The notes under the pieces: generated by a model
Database searches by the model: none
Seen by the model: the letters and a program-made list of their open reading frames with translations, nothing else
Told to the model about the DNA's origin: nothing
Translations under genes and position numbers: made by a program
Part shown: piece after piece, positions 15,897 to 25,963 of the stretch
How the letters are laid out: every line of letters begins with the position of its first letter
How positions within the stretch are numbered: position 1 is the stretch's first letter
Source of the DNA: Candidatus Saccharibacteria bacterium
GTDB taxonomy: Bacteria; Patescibacteriota; Saccharimonadia; Saccharimonadales; Saccharimonadaceae
DNA length: 64,000 bases
Assembly (NCBI GenBank): GCA_016432585.1
Contig: CP066696.1
Coordinates: forward strand, 248,001-312,000
Direction: 5' to 3'

Positions 15897-17162
15897 ATGG
15901 TTTTCGAAAAATTACGCAAACGAACGCAAGACAAGCTCGACAACGATTATGTGGTGGCGCTTGATATCGGAACAGAGTTTGTAAAGGCGCTTATCGCCAA
16001 GCAAACCGGCGACACGCTAGAGATTGTCGGCGTGGGGCGCGCCCGCCAAGATCTTAGTGATATGCATTCGGGTGCGATTGCCGATATTTCGGGTGTTGTT
16101 CGTAATTGCGAAGAGGCGCTTTCAGAAGCCGAAGATCAAGCCGGTCTGCAGGCAAAGCGCGTGGTTATTGGTATTGCCGGCGAGCTGGTAAAAGGCGTTA
16201 CGAACACTATTCGTTACCGCCGCCCGCAGCCCGACCGCCCGCTCGATACGGCTGAAATGGAATTTATCATCGAAAAGGTGCAAGAACGCGCGCAGGGCAA
16301 AGCACAGCGCCAAATCGCTCTCGAAACGGGTAACGAAGAAGTTGAGGTAAAGCTCGTTAACAGCGCTCTCGTTAGTATTCATATCGACGGCTACAAGATT
16401 TCTAACCCAATCGGTTTTCAGGGGCGTGATGTCGCCGTTCAGATTTACACCGCGTTTGCTCCAATGGTGCATATCGGGGCGCTCGAGCGCGTCGCCGATG
16501 AACTTGCGCTTGATCTTGTAGCAGTTGCAGCCGAACCATTTGCTGTTAGCCGTTCTGTTCTTGGTACCGATGCTAGCAGTAACTTTACCGCGATCCTTGC
16601 CGATGTTGGAGGTGGTACAACCGACATTGCTGTTGTTAACGACGGTGGCGTAGAGGGGACAAAGATGTTCGGCATAGGTGGGCGTAGCTTTACGCGCACG
16701 ATTGCCAGCGAAATGAACCTCGACTACAAAGATGCCGAAAAACTAAAGGTAAATATCGATAGCCCGCAAATTAAAGCAAGTGTTAAAAAAGATGCCGAAG
16801 AAGCGATCGACAAAACACTCGATGTCTGGCTATCTGGTGTTGAACTGGCGCTTGCCGAGTTCGATTCTGTCGATCACTTGCCAAACAGAATTCTTCTTTG
16901 TGGAGGTGGCGCCAGCCTTACGAAGCTTATGGATGCGCTCGCCGAAAAGGATTGGTATAAAGATCTGCCCTTTACTAAGCGTCCGACCGTTCAGCGCATT
17001 AACCCTAGTGAAGTCGTGGGCATTACCGATAAAACCGGTGCTGCGAACGACCACACCTACATCACCGCTATGGGTCTTCTGCGCGTCGGATATGATACAA
17101 TGATGGGGAGTACTGATGCTGATACCATCAAGGATAAACTTAATCGAATCTTACGAATATAA
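15897..17162 (+). CDS. PilM/FtsA-like actin-fold protein
   Basis: ATPase-fold protein with an SHS2-type insertion, related to FtsA and to the type IV pilus protein PilM. Actin-fold motifs are YVVALDIGTEFVKALIA (phosphate 1, about 18) and ILADVGGGTTDIAVV (phosphate 2, about 226), then the adenosine motif ILLCGGGASL. The start at 15897 (MVFEKLRK) is used because an earlier in-frame ATG at 15885 lies inside the TATAAT box (15881-15886). The predicted leader is only a few bases. The next gene, a one-pass envelope protein, follows two bases after the stop. No ftsZ or pilT is nearby, so pilus versus division role is open; the pseudopilins favour pilus. Confidence 0.8.
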   Translation: MVFEKLRKRTQDKLDNDYVVALDIGTEFVKALIAKQTGDTLEIVGVGRARQDLSDMHSGAIADISGVVRNCEEALSEAEDQAGLQAKRVVIGIAGELVKGVTNTIRYRRPQPDRPLDTAEMEFIIEKVQERAQGKAQRQIALETGNEEVEVKLVNSALVSIHIDGYKISNPIGFQGRDVAVQIYTAFAPMVHIGALERVADELALDLVAVAAEPFAVSRSVLGTDASSNFTAILADVGGGTTDIAVVNDGGVEGTKMFGIGGRSFTRTIASEMNLDYKDAEKLKVNIDSPQIKASVKKDAEEAIDKTLDVWLSGVELALAEFDSVDHLPNRILLCGGGASLTKLMDALAEKDWYKDLPFTKRPTVQRINPSEVVGITDKTGAANDHTYITAMGLLRVGYDTMMGSTDADTIKDKLNRILRI

Positions 17163-17164
17163 AC

Positions 17165-18823
17165 ATGAATAAAGACGTTATTTATATCGATGTTGAAGAT
17201 GATATTACCGCGATAATCGGTAAAGTTAAGGGTGCTAAAGAGAAAATTGTTGCACTAGTGCCGCCAAAGCGTATTGGCGTTTTGCAAAGCGCTGTCAATT
17301 TGCGCCTGATTGCCCGTGCAGCAAAGCAGGCTGATAAGCGACTTGTGCTTATTAGCAATAACTCGGCACTTGCCGCACTTGCCGCGGCCGCACAGGTTCC
17401 AACGGCAAAAAACCTGCAAAGTAAACCCGAGATGGCCGAAATATCCGCACTTGATATCGATAACGGCGAGGATATTATCGATGGTGCGCAATTGCCGGTT
17501 GGTGATCATGCTAGGGTTGCAGGAATGGGAGCCGTTGCGCTTGCCTCGAATGCTGCAATAGACGACGCCGTTAAAGAGAACGCAGCCGAAGCGCCAATTC
17601 GGGCAGTGCCGCCAGCTCCGGGTCGTCCGCTTCCGAAAGCAAAATCAAAGAGTGGCGTGAGTGTACCGAATTTCAATAAGTTCCGTAAAAAATTCGTGCT
17701 TATTATTGCAGGGGTTATTTTGCTTATCGCAGGGCTTGTGTGGGGAATCTTTTTTGCGCCACAGGCGACAGTTATTATTACCGCGCGCACAACAGAATCA
17801 TCGGCAAATGCTAAGGTAAAGCTTGCCGATAGTGCTGCAACTAATTTCTCGGCCGGAACGATCAAAACAGTCGTTCAAGAGTCTAAAAAGGACGTTTCTG
17901 TAGAATTTACTCCGACTGGTAAAAAAGAAGTAGGCGAAAAGGCGACCGGTAAAATGCAGATTAGCCGTACCTCGGTATCGAGTAATGCTATCACGGTACC
18001 AGCGGGCACAAGTTTTAGTAGCGATCAAATCACTTTTGTCAGCACCGAAAGCGCAACATTGAACGGCACCACTGTTGGTCCCGGCGGGATTGTTCAGGAC
18101 TCTGCGACGGTAAGTGTCGAAGCGGTAAAGATTGGCGAGGAATATAATGTCTCTGCACGAGCCTATAGTTCGAGTGTCAGTGGTATTAGTGCAAATGGTA
18201 CAGATATGGCGGGCGGTACAAAGCGTGAAATCACGGTTGCGAGCACGAGCGATGTTCAATCGGCAACAGATGAGCTTGCTCAGCAAAAAAGCGATGACAT
18301 TAAGGCTCAGTTAACGGGTCAGTTTAATGACACATTTGTTATTCTCGAACAAACATTCAAGATCGATCGTGGTGACCCTGTGGTAACCCCTGCAATTGGC
18401 AAAGAGGTGACTGAGGGCAGTAAGTCGAAGCTAACAAGTACAATTACCTACCAACTGTCTGCGGTTGCAAAGGCAGACGTCGATCAGTTCCTTGGTGACT
18501 ATTTTGCAGATCAAATCAAAGGCCAAGACGACCGACGAGTTTACGATAATGGCGCTGGGCAGGTGACATTTACAAATATCGCAGCAGTATCGGGCGGCTT
18601 TACAGGTAATATTGTTGCCACGGCAAAGATTGGTCCAAAAATCGACGACAACGCGATCAAGGATCTTGCCAAAGGTAAACGTTACGGCGATATCCAGTCT
18701 GCCCTAGAAGCAATTCAAGGCGTGGACAATGTGGATGTTAAGTTCTGGCCATTCTGGGTGTCGTCTGCGCCAAACGATACAAAGAAAATCAGCATAGAAT
18801 TTAATCTCAATGAGTCAAACTAA
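17165..18823 (+). CDS. Membrane protein with baseplate-J-like extracellular domain
   Basis: The N-terminal cytoplasmic domain (1-110; DDITAIIGKVKGAKEKIVAL and VPPKRIGVLQSAVNLRL) is followed by a linker, one membrane helix at about 176-197, and a large beta-rich outer region. The segment GEKATGKMQISRTSVSSNAI, then TVPAGTSFSS and SVEAVKIGEEYNV, resembles baseplate J/gp47-type repeats reported in many CPR surface proteins. It is transcribed after the PilM-like gene with a two-base gap and overlaps ruvX by 14 bases. It may pair with the PilM-like protein in an envelope-spanning machine. No phage genes are adjacent. Confidence 0.65.
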   Translation: MNKDVIYIDVEDDITAIIGKVKGAKEKIVALVPPKRIGVLQSAVNLRLIARAAKQADKRLVLISNNSALAALAAAAQVPTAKNLQSKPEMAEISALDIDNGEDIIDGAQLPVGDHARVAGMGAVALASNAAIDDAVKENAAEAPIRAVPPAPGRPLPKAKSKSGVSVPNFNKFRKKFVLIIAGVILLIAGLVWGIFFAPQATVIITARTTESSANAKVKLADSAATNFSAGTIKTVVQESKKDVSVEFTPTGKKEVGEKATGKMQISRTSVSSNAITVPAGTSFSSDQITFVSTESATLNGTTVGPGGIVQDSATVSVEAVKIGEEYNVSARAYSSSVSGISANGTDMAGGTKREITVASTSDVQSATDELAQQKSDDIKAQLTGQFNDTFVILEQTFKIDRGDPVVTPAIGKEVTEGSKSKLTSTITYQLSAVAKADVDQFLGDYFADQIKGQDDRRVYDNGAGQVTFTNIAAVSGGFTGNIVATAKIGPKIDDNAIKDLAKGKRYGDIQSALEAIQGVDNVDVKFWPFWVSSAPNDTKKISIEFNLNESN

Positions 18824-19214
18824 GTCGTTCCTTGCGCTAGATGTCGGTGAGAAACGCATAGGGGTCGCAGTAGGCGACAGCGGGGTTAAGATTGCCGTTC
18901 CTTTTGACACGATAGAAGTTGACGGCAACGAGATTAAGCGAATTGCCCAGCTTGTGGTGAGCGAAAAGGCTGATACGGTTGTCGTGGGCTATCCTCGTAA
19001 CCAATCAGGTGAGCCAACGGCTCAAACGGCGTATGTTGAGAATTTTGCCAAGCAGCTTGCCGATATCGCGCCAGATCTAGTATTTCAAGACGAATCGCTT
19101 ACGAGCGTGCTGGCCGAACAGCGGCTCAAAGGATACGGGCGTCCCTATTCAAAGGGGGATATAGACGCCCAGGCCGCAGCGATAATACTACAAGATTATA
19201 TGGAGCAACACTAA
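18810..19214 (+). CDS. ruvX: Putative Holliday junction resolvase RuvX (YqgF)
   Basis: RNase H-fold nuclease involved in pre-16S rRNA 5'-end maturation and proposed as a Holliday junction resolvase. The catalytic Asp is in LALDVGEKRIGVAVGD (about D10), with DESLTS (about 98) and the last acidic residue in KGDIDAQAAAIIL. At 134 residues it is complete. It overlaps the upstream gene and is followed by mltG after one base, the order ruvX-mltG being common in bacteria. Confidence 0.93.
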   Translation: MSQTKSFLALDVGEKRIGVAVGDSGVKIAVPFDTIEVDGNEIKRIAQLVVSEKADTVVVGYPRNQSGEPTAQTAYVENFAKQLADIAPDLVFQDESLTSVLAEQRLKGYGRPYSKGDIDAQAAAIILQDYMEQH

Positions 19215-19215
19215 T

Positions 19216-20397
19216 ATGAACGACATTCTTCCTCCAAAACGACCATTATCGCAAGATGTGCGACCAAATACGCCACGCGATATAAAAATGCCACCCCAGA
19301 AGGCGCTAGAGGCCCCAGAGCCCGAAGTGCTATTAGAAGCGCCAGAGACACCACTTATGCTTGAAAAGCCTCGTAAATCGCCTAAAAAGGTTATTTTATG
19401 GGTTCTTGCAATTATTCTTGGTCTTATTGTAGCGGCCACTGCTGGTGCGTATTTTTGGTACGTTATGGCACTTTCGCCTGTAAATAGCCAAAACAGTGAA
19501 AAAACACGCGTAGAAATCGTCGAGGGGAGCTCTCCCTCGGATATCGGTGATTTACTAGAGGGTAAGCAGCTTATTAAGAGTAGTCTTGCATTCGATCTTT
19601 ACACGCGTCTATCCGGCACGCGCTCTCAGTTGCAGGCGGGAACCTACAGCCTTATGCAGTCCGAATCGACTGAACAGATAGTGAAACATCTCGTATCGGG
19701 AAATGTCGATCAGTTCTCTATAACGTTCCTTCCTGGGGCAACTCTTGCCGATAACCGTAAAGGACTTATAGAGGCGGGATACACAGAGGCCGAGGTAGAC
19801 GCGGCGCTTACTAAAAAGTATGATCACCCTCTATTTGCCTCAAAACCAGCCACAGCGGATCTTGAAGGGTATATTTACGGCGAAACCTATACGTTTTCGG
19901 CCGATGCAACCGTAGAGGATGTGCTCGTTCGTACATTTGATGAATTTTATGCCAAAATCGAAGAAAATAATCTTATTGCAGGCTTCGAAAAACAGGGTCT
20001 GAACCTCTATAAAGGCATTACGCTCGCCTCTATTATCCAGCGCGAGGTACCCGATGCCGACGATCAAAAGCAGGTAGCGCAGGTATTCTTTAAGCGCCTT
20101 GATATGGATATGCAGCTAGGGTCGGATGTGACGGCGTACTATGGGGCGGACAAAAAGGGTGTTTCTCGCTCGGTTGCTGTCGACACCCCATACAACACTC
20201 GCCTTCACAAGGGTTTGCCCCCAGGACCTATTGGTACGCCGGGGTTAACGGCACTTCAAGCGGTGGCGGCTCCAGCGAGTGGTAATTATGTCTATTTCCT
20301 CAGTGGTGACGACGAAGTAACGTACTTTGCGATTACGAACGAAGAGCACGAAGACAATATCAAGAACCATTGCCAAGTTAAGTGCAGTATTCCATAG
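19216..20397 (+). CDS. mltG: Endolytic peptidoglycan transglycosylase MltG
   Basis: YceG-family enzyme that cuts nascent glycan strands at the membrane. A long charged Pro-rich cytoplasmic tail (1-52), one membrane helix (about 55-77) and a LysM-like region (SPSDIGDLLEGKQLI) precede the catalytic domain. The catalytic Glu is in LASIIQREVPD (about E276), where most MltG have ASIVEKE. The family ending YNTRLHKGLPPGPIGTPG is intact. It probably shares an operon with the PilM-like, baseplate-like and ruvX genes. Confidence 0.93.
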   Translation: MNDILPPKRPLSQDVRPNTPRDIKMPPQKALEAPEPEVLLEAPETPLMLEKPRKSPKKVILWVLAIILGLIVAATAGAYFWYVMALSPVNSQNSEKTRVEIVEGSSPSDIGDLLEGKQLIKSSLAFDLYTRLSGTRSQLQAGTYSLMQSESTEQIVKHLVSGNVDQFSITFLPGATLADNRKGLIEAGYTEAEVDAALTKKYDHPLFASKPATADLEGYIYGETYTFSADATVEDVLVRTFDEFYAKIEENNLIAGFEKQGLNLYKGITLASIIQREVPDADDQKQVAQVFFKRLDMDMQLGSDVTAYYGADKKGVSRSVAVDTPYNTRLHKGLPPGPIGTPGLTALQAVAAPASGNYVYFLSGDDEVTYFAITNEEHEDNIKNHCQVKCSIP

Positions 20398-20758
20398 AAC
20401 TTGACAATTTTACATTCTATAAAATAAATTGACATACTTTGCAATAGCTGATACACTGTTTACAGCACATTTGTGAGTTCGTCTGCCAATGCCTGTCTGT
20501 GACAGCATCTGCGGGTGGAAAGCGAGCCATAAATGAGCCTACCAAAAATGTCGCTACGGGTATTGAATAAAGAACTTTTCAACTAATAATAATTAATGAA
20601 ATCGGTCGACACACATACCCTGTTCTTAAATTGCGAGAAGAAAGACAAAGTAAGGTAGACGCCTTTGTAGTAATACGAATGGCAGGAGAACAATAATTAG
20701 TAATCATCAAACCGTTCTGAGCTCAGCTCAAGCGTCAGCTGCCGAGTTACGGCAACAA
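20398..20758 (+). other. Long untranslated leader region of the LysM-CHAP gene
   Basis: About 360 bases without a convincing gene. Two promoter-like TTGACA boxes occur (20402-20407 and 20431-20436), with GATACACT near 20449 a reasonable -10. What follows (20460-20690) is a mix of GC-rich blocks (CATCTGCGGGTGGAAAGCGA) and AT-rich stretches, possibly a structured leader. I could not fit it to a riboswitch class I know. GGAG at 20685-20688 precedes an ATT codon at 20696 that is in frame with the hydrolase. Confidence 0.4.
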
Positions 20759-21862
20759 GTGTTTGCTCGTCATAAAAATAGCTCTAAAAAGGCTAAGGGC
20801 GGACTCAAGTCGACAACGGTCGCAGCGTATACTGGTGTTTTCTTGCTTATTATGTCGTTGGTAGCAATCGGTTACCAACCACCACAAAATATGGATAGCG
20901 TCGCAAGCGCTGCCGAATCTCAAACGTCAACCAGCCAACCTTCGGTCGACGACCTTGTTGCAACGAACGTTGCAGCCGGTATTGCTGAACGTGCTGAACT
21001 ACCTATTGCAACAAACGTTGCTAACCTTTCGGTTTCACTATCTGCCGAGAGCGAGCTTGCCCAAAACGACGCGAATGCTATTAGTAAGCCACAAATCATT
21101 CAGCCAATGGCTGATAGTCGCGAAGTAAAAATTTACACGGCCGTTGCTGGTGACACGACTTCAAAACTTGCTCGCAAGTTTGGCGTTTCGGCAAATACAA
21201 TTAAATGGGCGAACAACCTGACGTCTGACGCCATTGCTGTGGGTAAAAAGCTCAAAATCCCACCAATTGACGGTATTGTCTATATTGTTAAGGCTGGTGA
21301 CACGATTTCAAGCATTGCTGCCAAATACAAATCGAACAAAGATCAGATTGTTGCCTTTAACGACCTTGAACTTAGCGGCCTTCGTAAAAACATGACGATT
21401 ATCATTCCTGGCGGTGTTCTTCCTAATACCGAACGCCCTGGTTATGTTGCACCGTCTACTGGTGGCTATACTTCGGGTGCATACAACGGTGGTTACTCAA
21501 CTATCGACGCACAGATTGCGCGAGCGTCTGCTGGTAACCGTTATGCCTTCGGTAACTGTACGTGGTATGCCTACGAGCGCCGTATGCAGCTTGGCCGCCC
21601 AGTTGGAAGCTTCTGGGGTAACGCGGCAACCTGGGCTATGTACGCAAGTGCAGCTGGCTACCGTGTTGATACGAAACCTGGCGTTGGCGCCGTTATCCAA
21701 AACGGTGGTGGCTATGGTCACGTTGGTATCGTTGAAAGCGTTAACCCAGGCGAAAGCATTACTATTAGCGAAATGAACTATGCCGGTAACTTTAACCGCG
21801 TCACTAGCCGTACTATGAGCTGGGGCGAGGCAACAAGCGGCGGCTACAGCTTCATTCACTAA
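20759..21862 (+). CDS. LysM-CHAP peptidoglycan hydrolase
   Basis: Secreted or membrane-anchored cell-wall amidase/endopeptidase. One N-terminal helix (about 22-41) precedes two LysM domains (about 122-165, YTAVAGDTTSKLARKFGVSA; and 176-220, YIVKAGDTISSIAAKYKSNK) and a C-terminal CHAP domain. CHAP residues are visible: Cys in FGNCTWYAYERR (about 267), His in GYGHVGIVE, and the Glu/Asn region ISEMNYAGN. The listed start is the GTG at 20759, but the frame stays open upstream (SSAQASAAELRQQ) to an ATT at 20696, 7 bases after GGAG, so translation may start there at a rare AUU codon. A terminator follows. Confidence 0.88.
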   Translation: MFARHKNSSKKAKGGLKSTTVAAYTGVFLLIMSLVAIGYQPPQNMDSVASAAESQTSTSQPSVDDLVATNVAAGIAERAELPIATNVANLSVSLSAESELAQNDANAISKPQIIQPMADSREVKIYTAVAGDTTSKLARKFGVSANTIKWANNLTSDAIAVGKKLKIPPIDGIVYIVKAGDTISSIAAKYKSNKDQIVAFNDLELSGLRKNMTIIIPGGVLPNTERPGYVAPSTGGYTSGAYNGGYSTIDAQIARASAGNRYAFGNCTWYAYERRMQLGRPVGSFWGNAATWAMYASAAGYRVDTKPGVGAVIQNGGGYGHVGIVESVNPGESITISEMNYAGNFNRVTSRTMSWGEATSGGYSFIH

Positions 21863-21876
21863 CAGTTTATTTCTGA

Positions 21877-23217
<1,341 letters not shown>

Positions 23218-23309
23218 ATTAAGGCAGTGCGAAACAGTTCTTTGGTTAATTCGATAATCAATGTGATTTAAACGCCGCGTAAAAGGTAGATTTTTGCTAT
23301 GCTAGAGGT

Positions 23310-24746
23310 ATGGCACAAACATTCTTCTTTTACGACCTCGAAACGAGCGGCCTCGATCCACGCCATGCGCGTATTATGCAATTTGCTGGTATCCGGACGG
23401 ATATGGATTTGAATCCAGTGGGTGAACCCTATAATATCCTCATTAAACTTAGTGACGATACGTTGCCAAGCCCAGAGGCGCTTATGGTAACAGGTATTAC
23501 GCCACAACAAACCCAGGCAGATGGCTATACCGAAGCCGAATTTGCTAAAATGCTGAACGATGATATCTTTACGCCTGAAACAGTGGCGGTAGGGTTTAAT
23601 AGTATTCGATTTGATGACGAGTTTGTGCGACATCACATGTGGCGAAACTTTCATGACCCGTATGAATGGAGCTGGAAAGACGGTCGCTCTAGGTGGGACC
23701 TTTTAGATGTGGTTCGCATGACCCGAGCGCTGCGTCCGGAAGGTATTAACTGGCCGGTGGTTGATGGCAAGGCGTCTAACCGGCTCGAACTTCTTACGAA
23801 AGAGAATGGCATAGATCATCTTAAGGCGCATGATGCGCTTAGTGATGTCGAGGCACTTATTGCGGTGACGAAACTTATTAAAACCAAGCAGCCCCAGCTT
23901 TTTGGCTATCTTTTTGCAATGCGCGACAAGAAAAAAGTAAAAGAGTTGGTGAATCTTGATGATAAAAAACCGTTTATTTATACAAGCGGACGATATGATT
24001 CTGAGCACAACAAAACAACCGTGGCTTTTCCTCTGACGGCTGGCAAGAACGGCAATGTTATCGTGTATGATCTTCGCTATGATCCGTCGACGGTGATTGA
24101 TCTGAGCCTTGAAGATTTGAAGAAAAAATTCTACGCTCCATGGGAAGAGCGCCAGAAGAGTGACTTTGTTCCATTGCCGGTAAAAGAGCTGCAGTATAAC
24201 AGGGCGCCGGCGGTTGCGCCGCTTGGAGTCTTAGAACAGGCAGATGGCTGGAAAAAAATTCACCTCAACAAAGAGACGATCGAAAAACACAAAACAGCAC
24301 TACTTCGTGCGCCGCATTTTGCCGAGAATATTCGCTCGCTGTTTGAGTCGCGGGCCGAATTTAAAAAATCACCTCACGCCGAGGCGCAGCTATACGATGG
24401 TTTTGTTGGCGACATGGATAGACTACGCATAGAAACAGTGCGTAATGCCGCCGAGCGTGAACTGGCCGATTTTAACCCCGACTTTGGAGATGAAAGATTG
24501 CCATCGCTGTTGCTTCGCTACAAAGCACGCAATTACCCGAAGAGTCTTAATGAAAACGAAGCTCACACCTGGGAATTATGGCGCGGCGCGTATATTGCAT
24601 CGCAAATGCCGCAATTCATGAAATCGCTTCAGCGACTTTCGGCAACGGAAAAAGATGAAAATAAACAGTTTATTTTGCAAGAACTACAGCTTTGGGCTGA
24701 GAGTGTCATGCCAAGCGATATCGAAAACCAAGAGACCGAAAGCTAA
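23310..24746 (+). CDS. sbcB: Exodeoxyribonuclease I (ExoI)
   Basis: Single-strand 3'-5' DNA exonuclease. DEDDh residues are visible: FFYDLETSGLD (residues 6-16), FNSIRFDDEFVRHHMWRNFHDPY (about 92), and HDALSDVEALIAV (about 172). The SH3-like and helical C-terminal domains follow, with total length 478, as in gamma-proteobacterial ExoI. TATGCT (23298-23303) lies 6 bases before the ATG, predicting a leaderless message. It ends tail-to-tail, overlapping by four bases, with a minus-strand membrane protein. Confidence 0.93.
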   Translation: MAQTFFFYDLETSGLDPRHARIMQFAGIRTDMDLNPVGEPYNILIKLSDDTLPSPEALMVTGITPQQTQADGYTEAEFAKMLNDDIFTPETVAVGFNSIRFDDEFVRHHMWRNFHDPYEWSWKDGRSRWDLLDVVRMTRALRPEGINWPVVDGKASNRLELLTKENGIDHLKAHDALSDVEALIAVTKLIKTKQPQLFGYLFAMRDKKKVKELVNLDDKKPFIYTSGRYDSEHNKTTVAFPLTAGKNGNVIVYDLRYDPSTVIDLSLEDLKKKFYAPWEERQKSDFVPLPVKELQYNRAPAVAPLGVLEQADGWKKIHLNKETIEKHKTALLRAPHFAENIRSLFESRAEFKKSPHAEAQLYDGFVGDMDRLRIETVRNAAERELADFNPDFGDERLPSLLLRYKARNYPKSLNENEAHTWELWRGAYIASQMPQFMKSLQRLSATEKDENKQFILQELQLWAESVMPSDIENQETES

Positions 24747-25042
24747 ACCTGTTCGAAACGGCGCTTAGGCATGCGCTTTTTGTGGAGAGCGGTTTTTTTA
24801 GCTGAGCGTTTATTTATGTAGACAATGTACGCTTCGATAGCCATGAACCGAAAGAGGATCAGCCATACAATACTGATAATACAAAGCAGCATGATGCTCG
24901 AAGGTATCGCATAGTTGGTGCCCGGTACGATGCCGGCGAGAAGAAAGAGAACGAGAGATTCGAAAATGCCCGAATTAAGCAGAACGACTAGCCCGAAACC
25001 CGCCACAACCGTTAAAATTACTACCTTTTTCACCAACCGCAC
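24743..25042 (-). CDS. Small membrane protein (99 aa)
   Basis: Not recognised. Two membrane helices (about residues 5-38, with a break at IFES, and 47-70) are followed by a very basic C-terminal tail (INKRSAKKTALHKKRMPKRR), expected in the cytoplasm. The start is a GTG at 25042, 7-9 bases after a TATATT/TATTAT box on the minus strand; a second GTG at 25033 is possible. Codon use resembles the surrounding housekeeping genes. It shares its 3' end with sbcB. Confidence 0.65.
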   Translation of the reverse strand: MRLVKKVVILTVVAGFGLVVLLNSGIFESLVLFLLAGIVPGTNYAIPSSIMLLCIISIVWLILFRFMAIEAYIVYINKRSAKKTALHKKRMPKRRFEQV

Positions 25043-25147
25043 CTCTTTTATAATATATACTTAAAGTCAATATAGCAGTTCTGTCAAAACCATGCAAAGA
25101 TAAGCAGAATGGTGTTTTATGAATAGTTGATATATCATAGAAGCACT

Positions 25148-25888
25148 ATGAAAACGTTTATTCTTACTAAGGTTCGTCTGAGTGTGCTGTTTGTGGTTCT
25201 ATTTGTTATTTTCATGGTAGTTATTTCGATAATGCCGCAGATATCGTTTACCCGTGATACGCTTGCGCTTTTTTCGGTTAACTCGTTTTTATATGGATTT
25301 TATATTTCTCCAATCCTCGCAGCGCAAAAAACGCGCATTGAAGAACTGCACAAGATTGTTCGCGCCGAGGCGAATGCTATTTTTGCAATAATGCTTGCCA
25401 TACGAACATTGCCCGAATCGATGAAACAAGAGATTAAAACGCGCATTACTTCGTATCTAAGAAAGACTTCTGACAACAACATGTTAGCTGCTGAAAAAGA
25501 ATACGAAGATCTTATTAGCTATTGTGTCGATTACAAAGGCAAGCACAAAGAAGATGTTAATAAATTGCTTGAAAAACTGGTTGCGAACCAGCAAAACCGC
25601 ACCAACTACGCTATGCAGGTAGGAAACAAGGTGTTTAGTAACGAGTGGATGGTGATGATTGTTTTGTTTTCGATCACGCTTGCATTCATCGTTATGATTG
25701 ATACGGGCGGCGTTTTGGCGCTTGATATTGTGACCGCACTTTTGTGTACGGGGCTTACCATGCTGGTGTTTATTCTGGTAAAACTCAGTACGTTAACTCA
25801 CAAAAAAGCCCGACGTGTATGGCAGCCGTTTAAGGTGCTGATGGCGTCGAAATACTATCGTATCGACGAAGTTGTTGCGGACGAATAA
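25148..25888 (+). CDS. Four-helix membrane protein, possibly DUF4239/bestrophin-like
   Basis: Two N-terminal helices (about residues 10-30 and 38-58), a long charged helical region (about 70-155, rich in Lys, Glu and Asn), then two C-terminal helices (about 170-190 and 195-217) and a basic tail. This 2+2 layout resembles DUF4239 bestrophin-like proteins, but no signature proves it. The start MKTFILTK at 25148 is used because TATCAT (25133-25138) lies 9 bases upstream; the in-frame ATG at 25127 lies before that box. Confidence 0.55.
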   Translation: MKTFILTKVRLSVLFVVLFVIFMVVISIMPQISFTRDTLALFSVNSFLYGFYISPILAAQKTRIEELHKIVRAEANAIFAIMLAIRTLPESMKQEIKTRITSYLRKTSDNNMLAAEKEYEDLISYCVDYKGKHKEDVNKLLEKLVANQQNRTNYAMQVGNKVFSNEWMVMIVLFSITLAFIVMIDTGGVLALDIVTALLCTGLTMLVFILVKLSTLTHKKARRVWQPFKVLMASKYYRIDEVVADE

Positions 25889-25963
25889 TTCCCTAGATCT
25901 ACAAAAAGGTTGACGTTTAGCGGGGTAGGAGGATCATTGCTTTTCGTGGTATAATTAGTTGTT

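Noticed and set aside
20460-20690. c-di-AMP (ydaO) or other known riboswitch ahead of the LysM-CHAP gene
   Set aside because: Position and target gene would fit, but I could not match the conserved core blocks of ydaO or another class I know; kept only as an unassigned leader.
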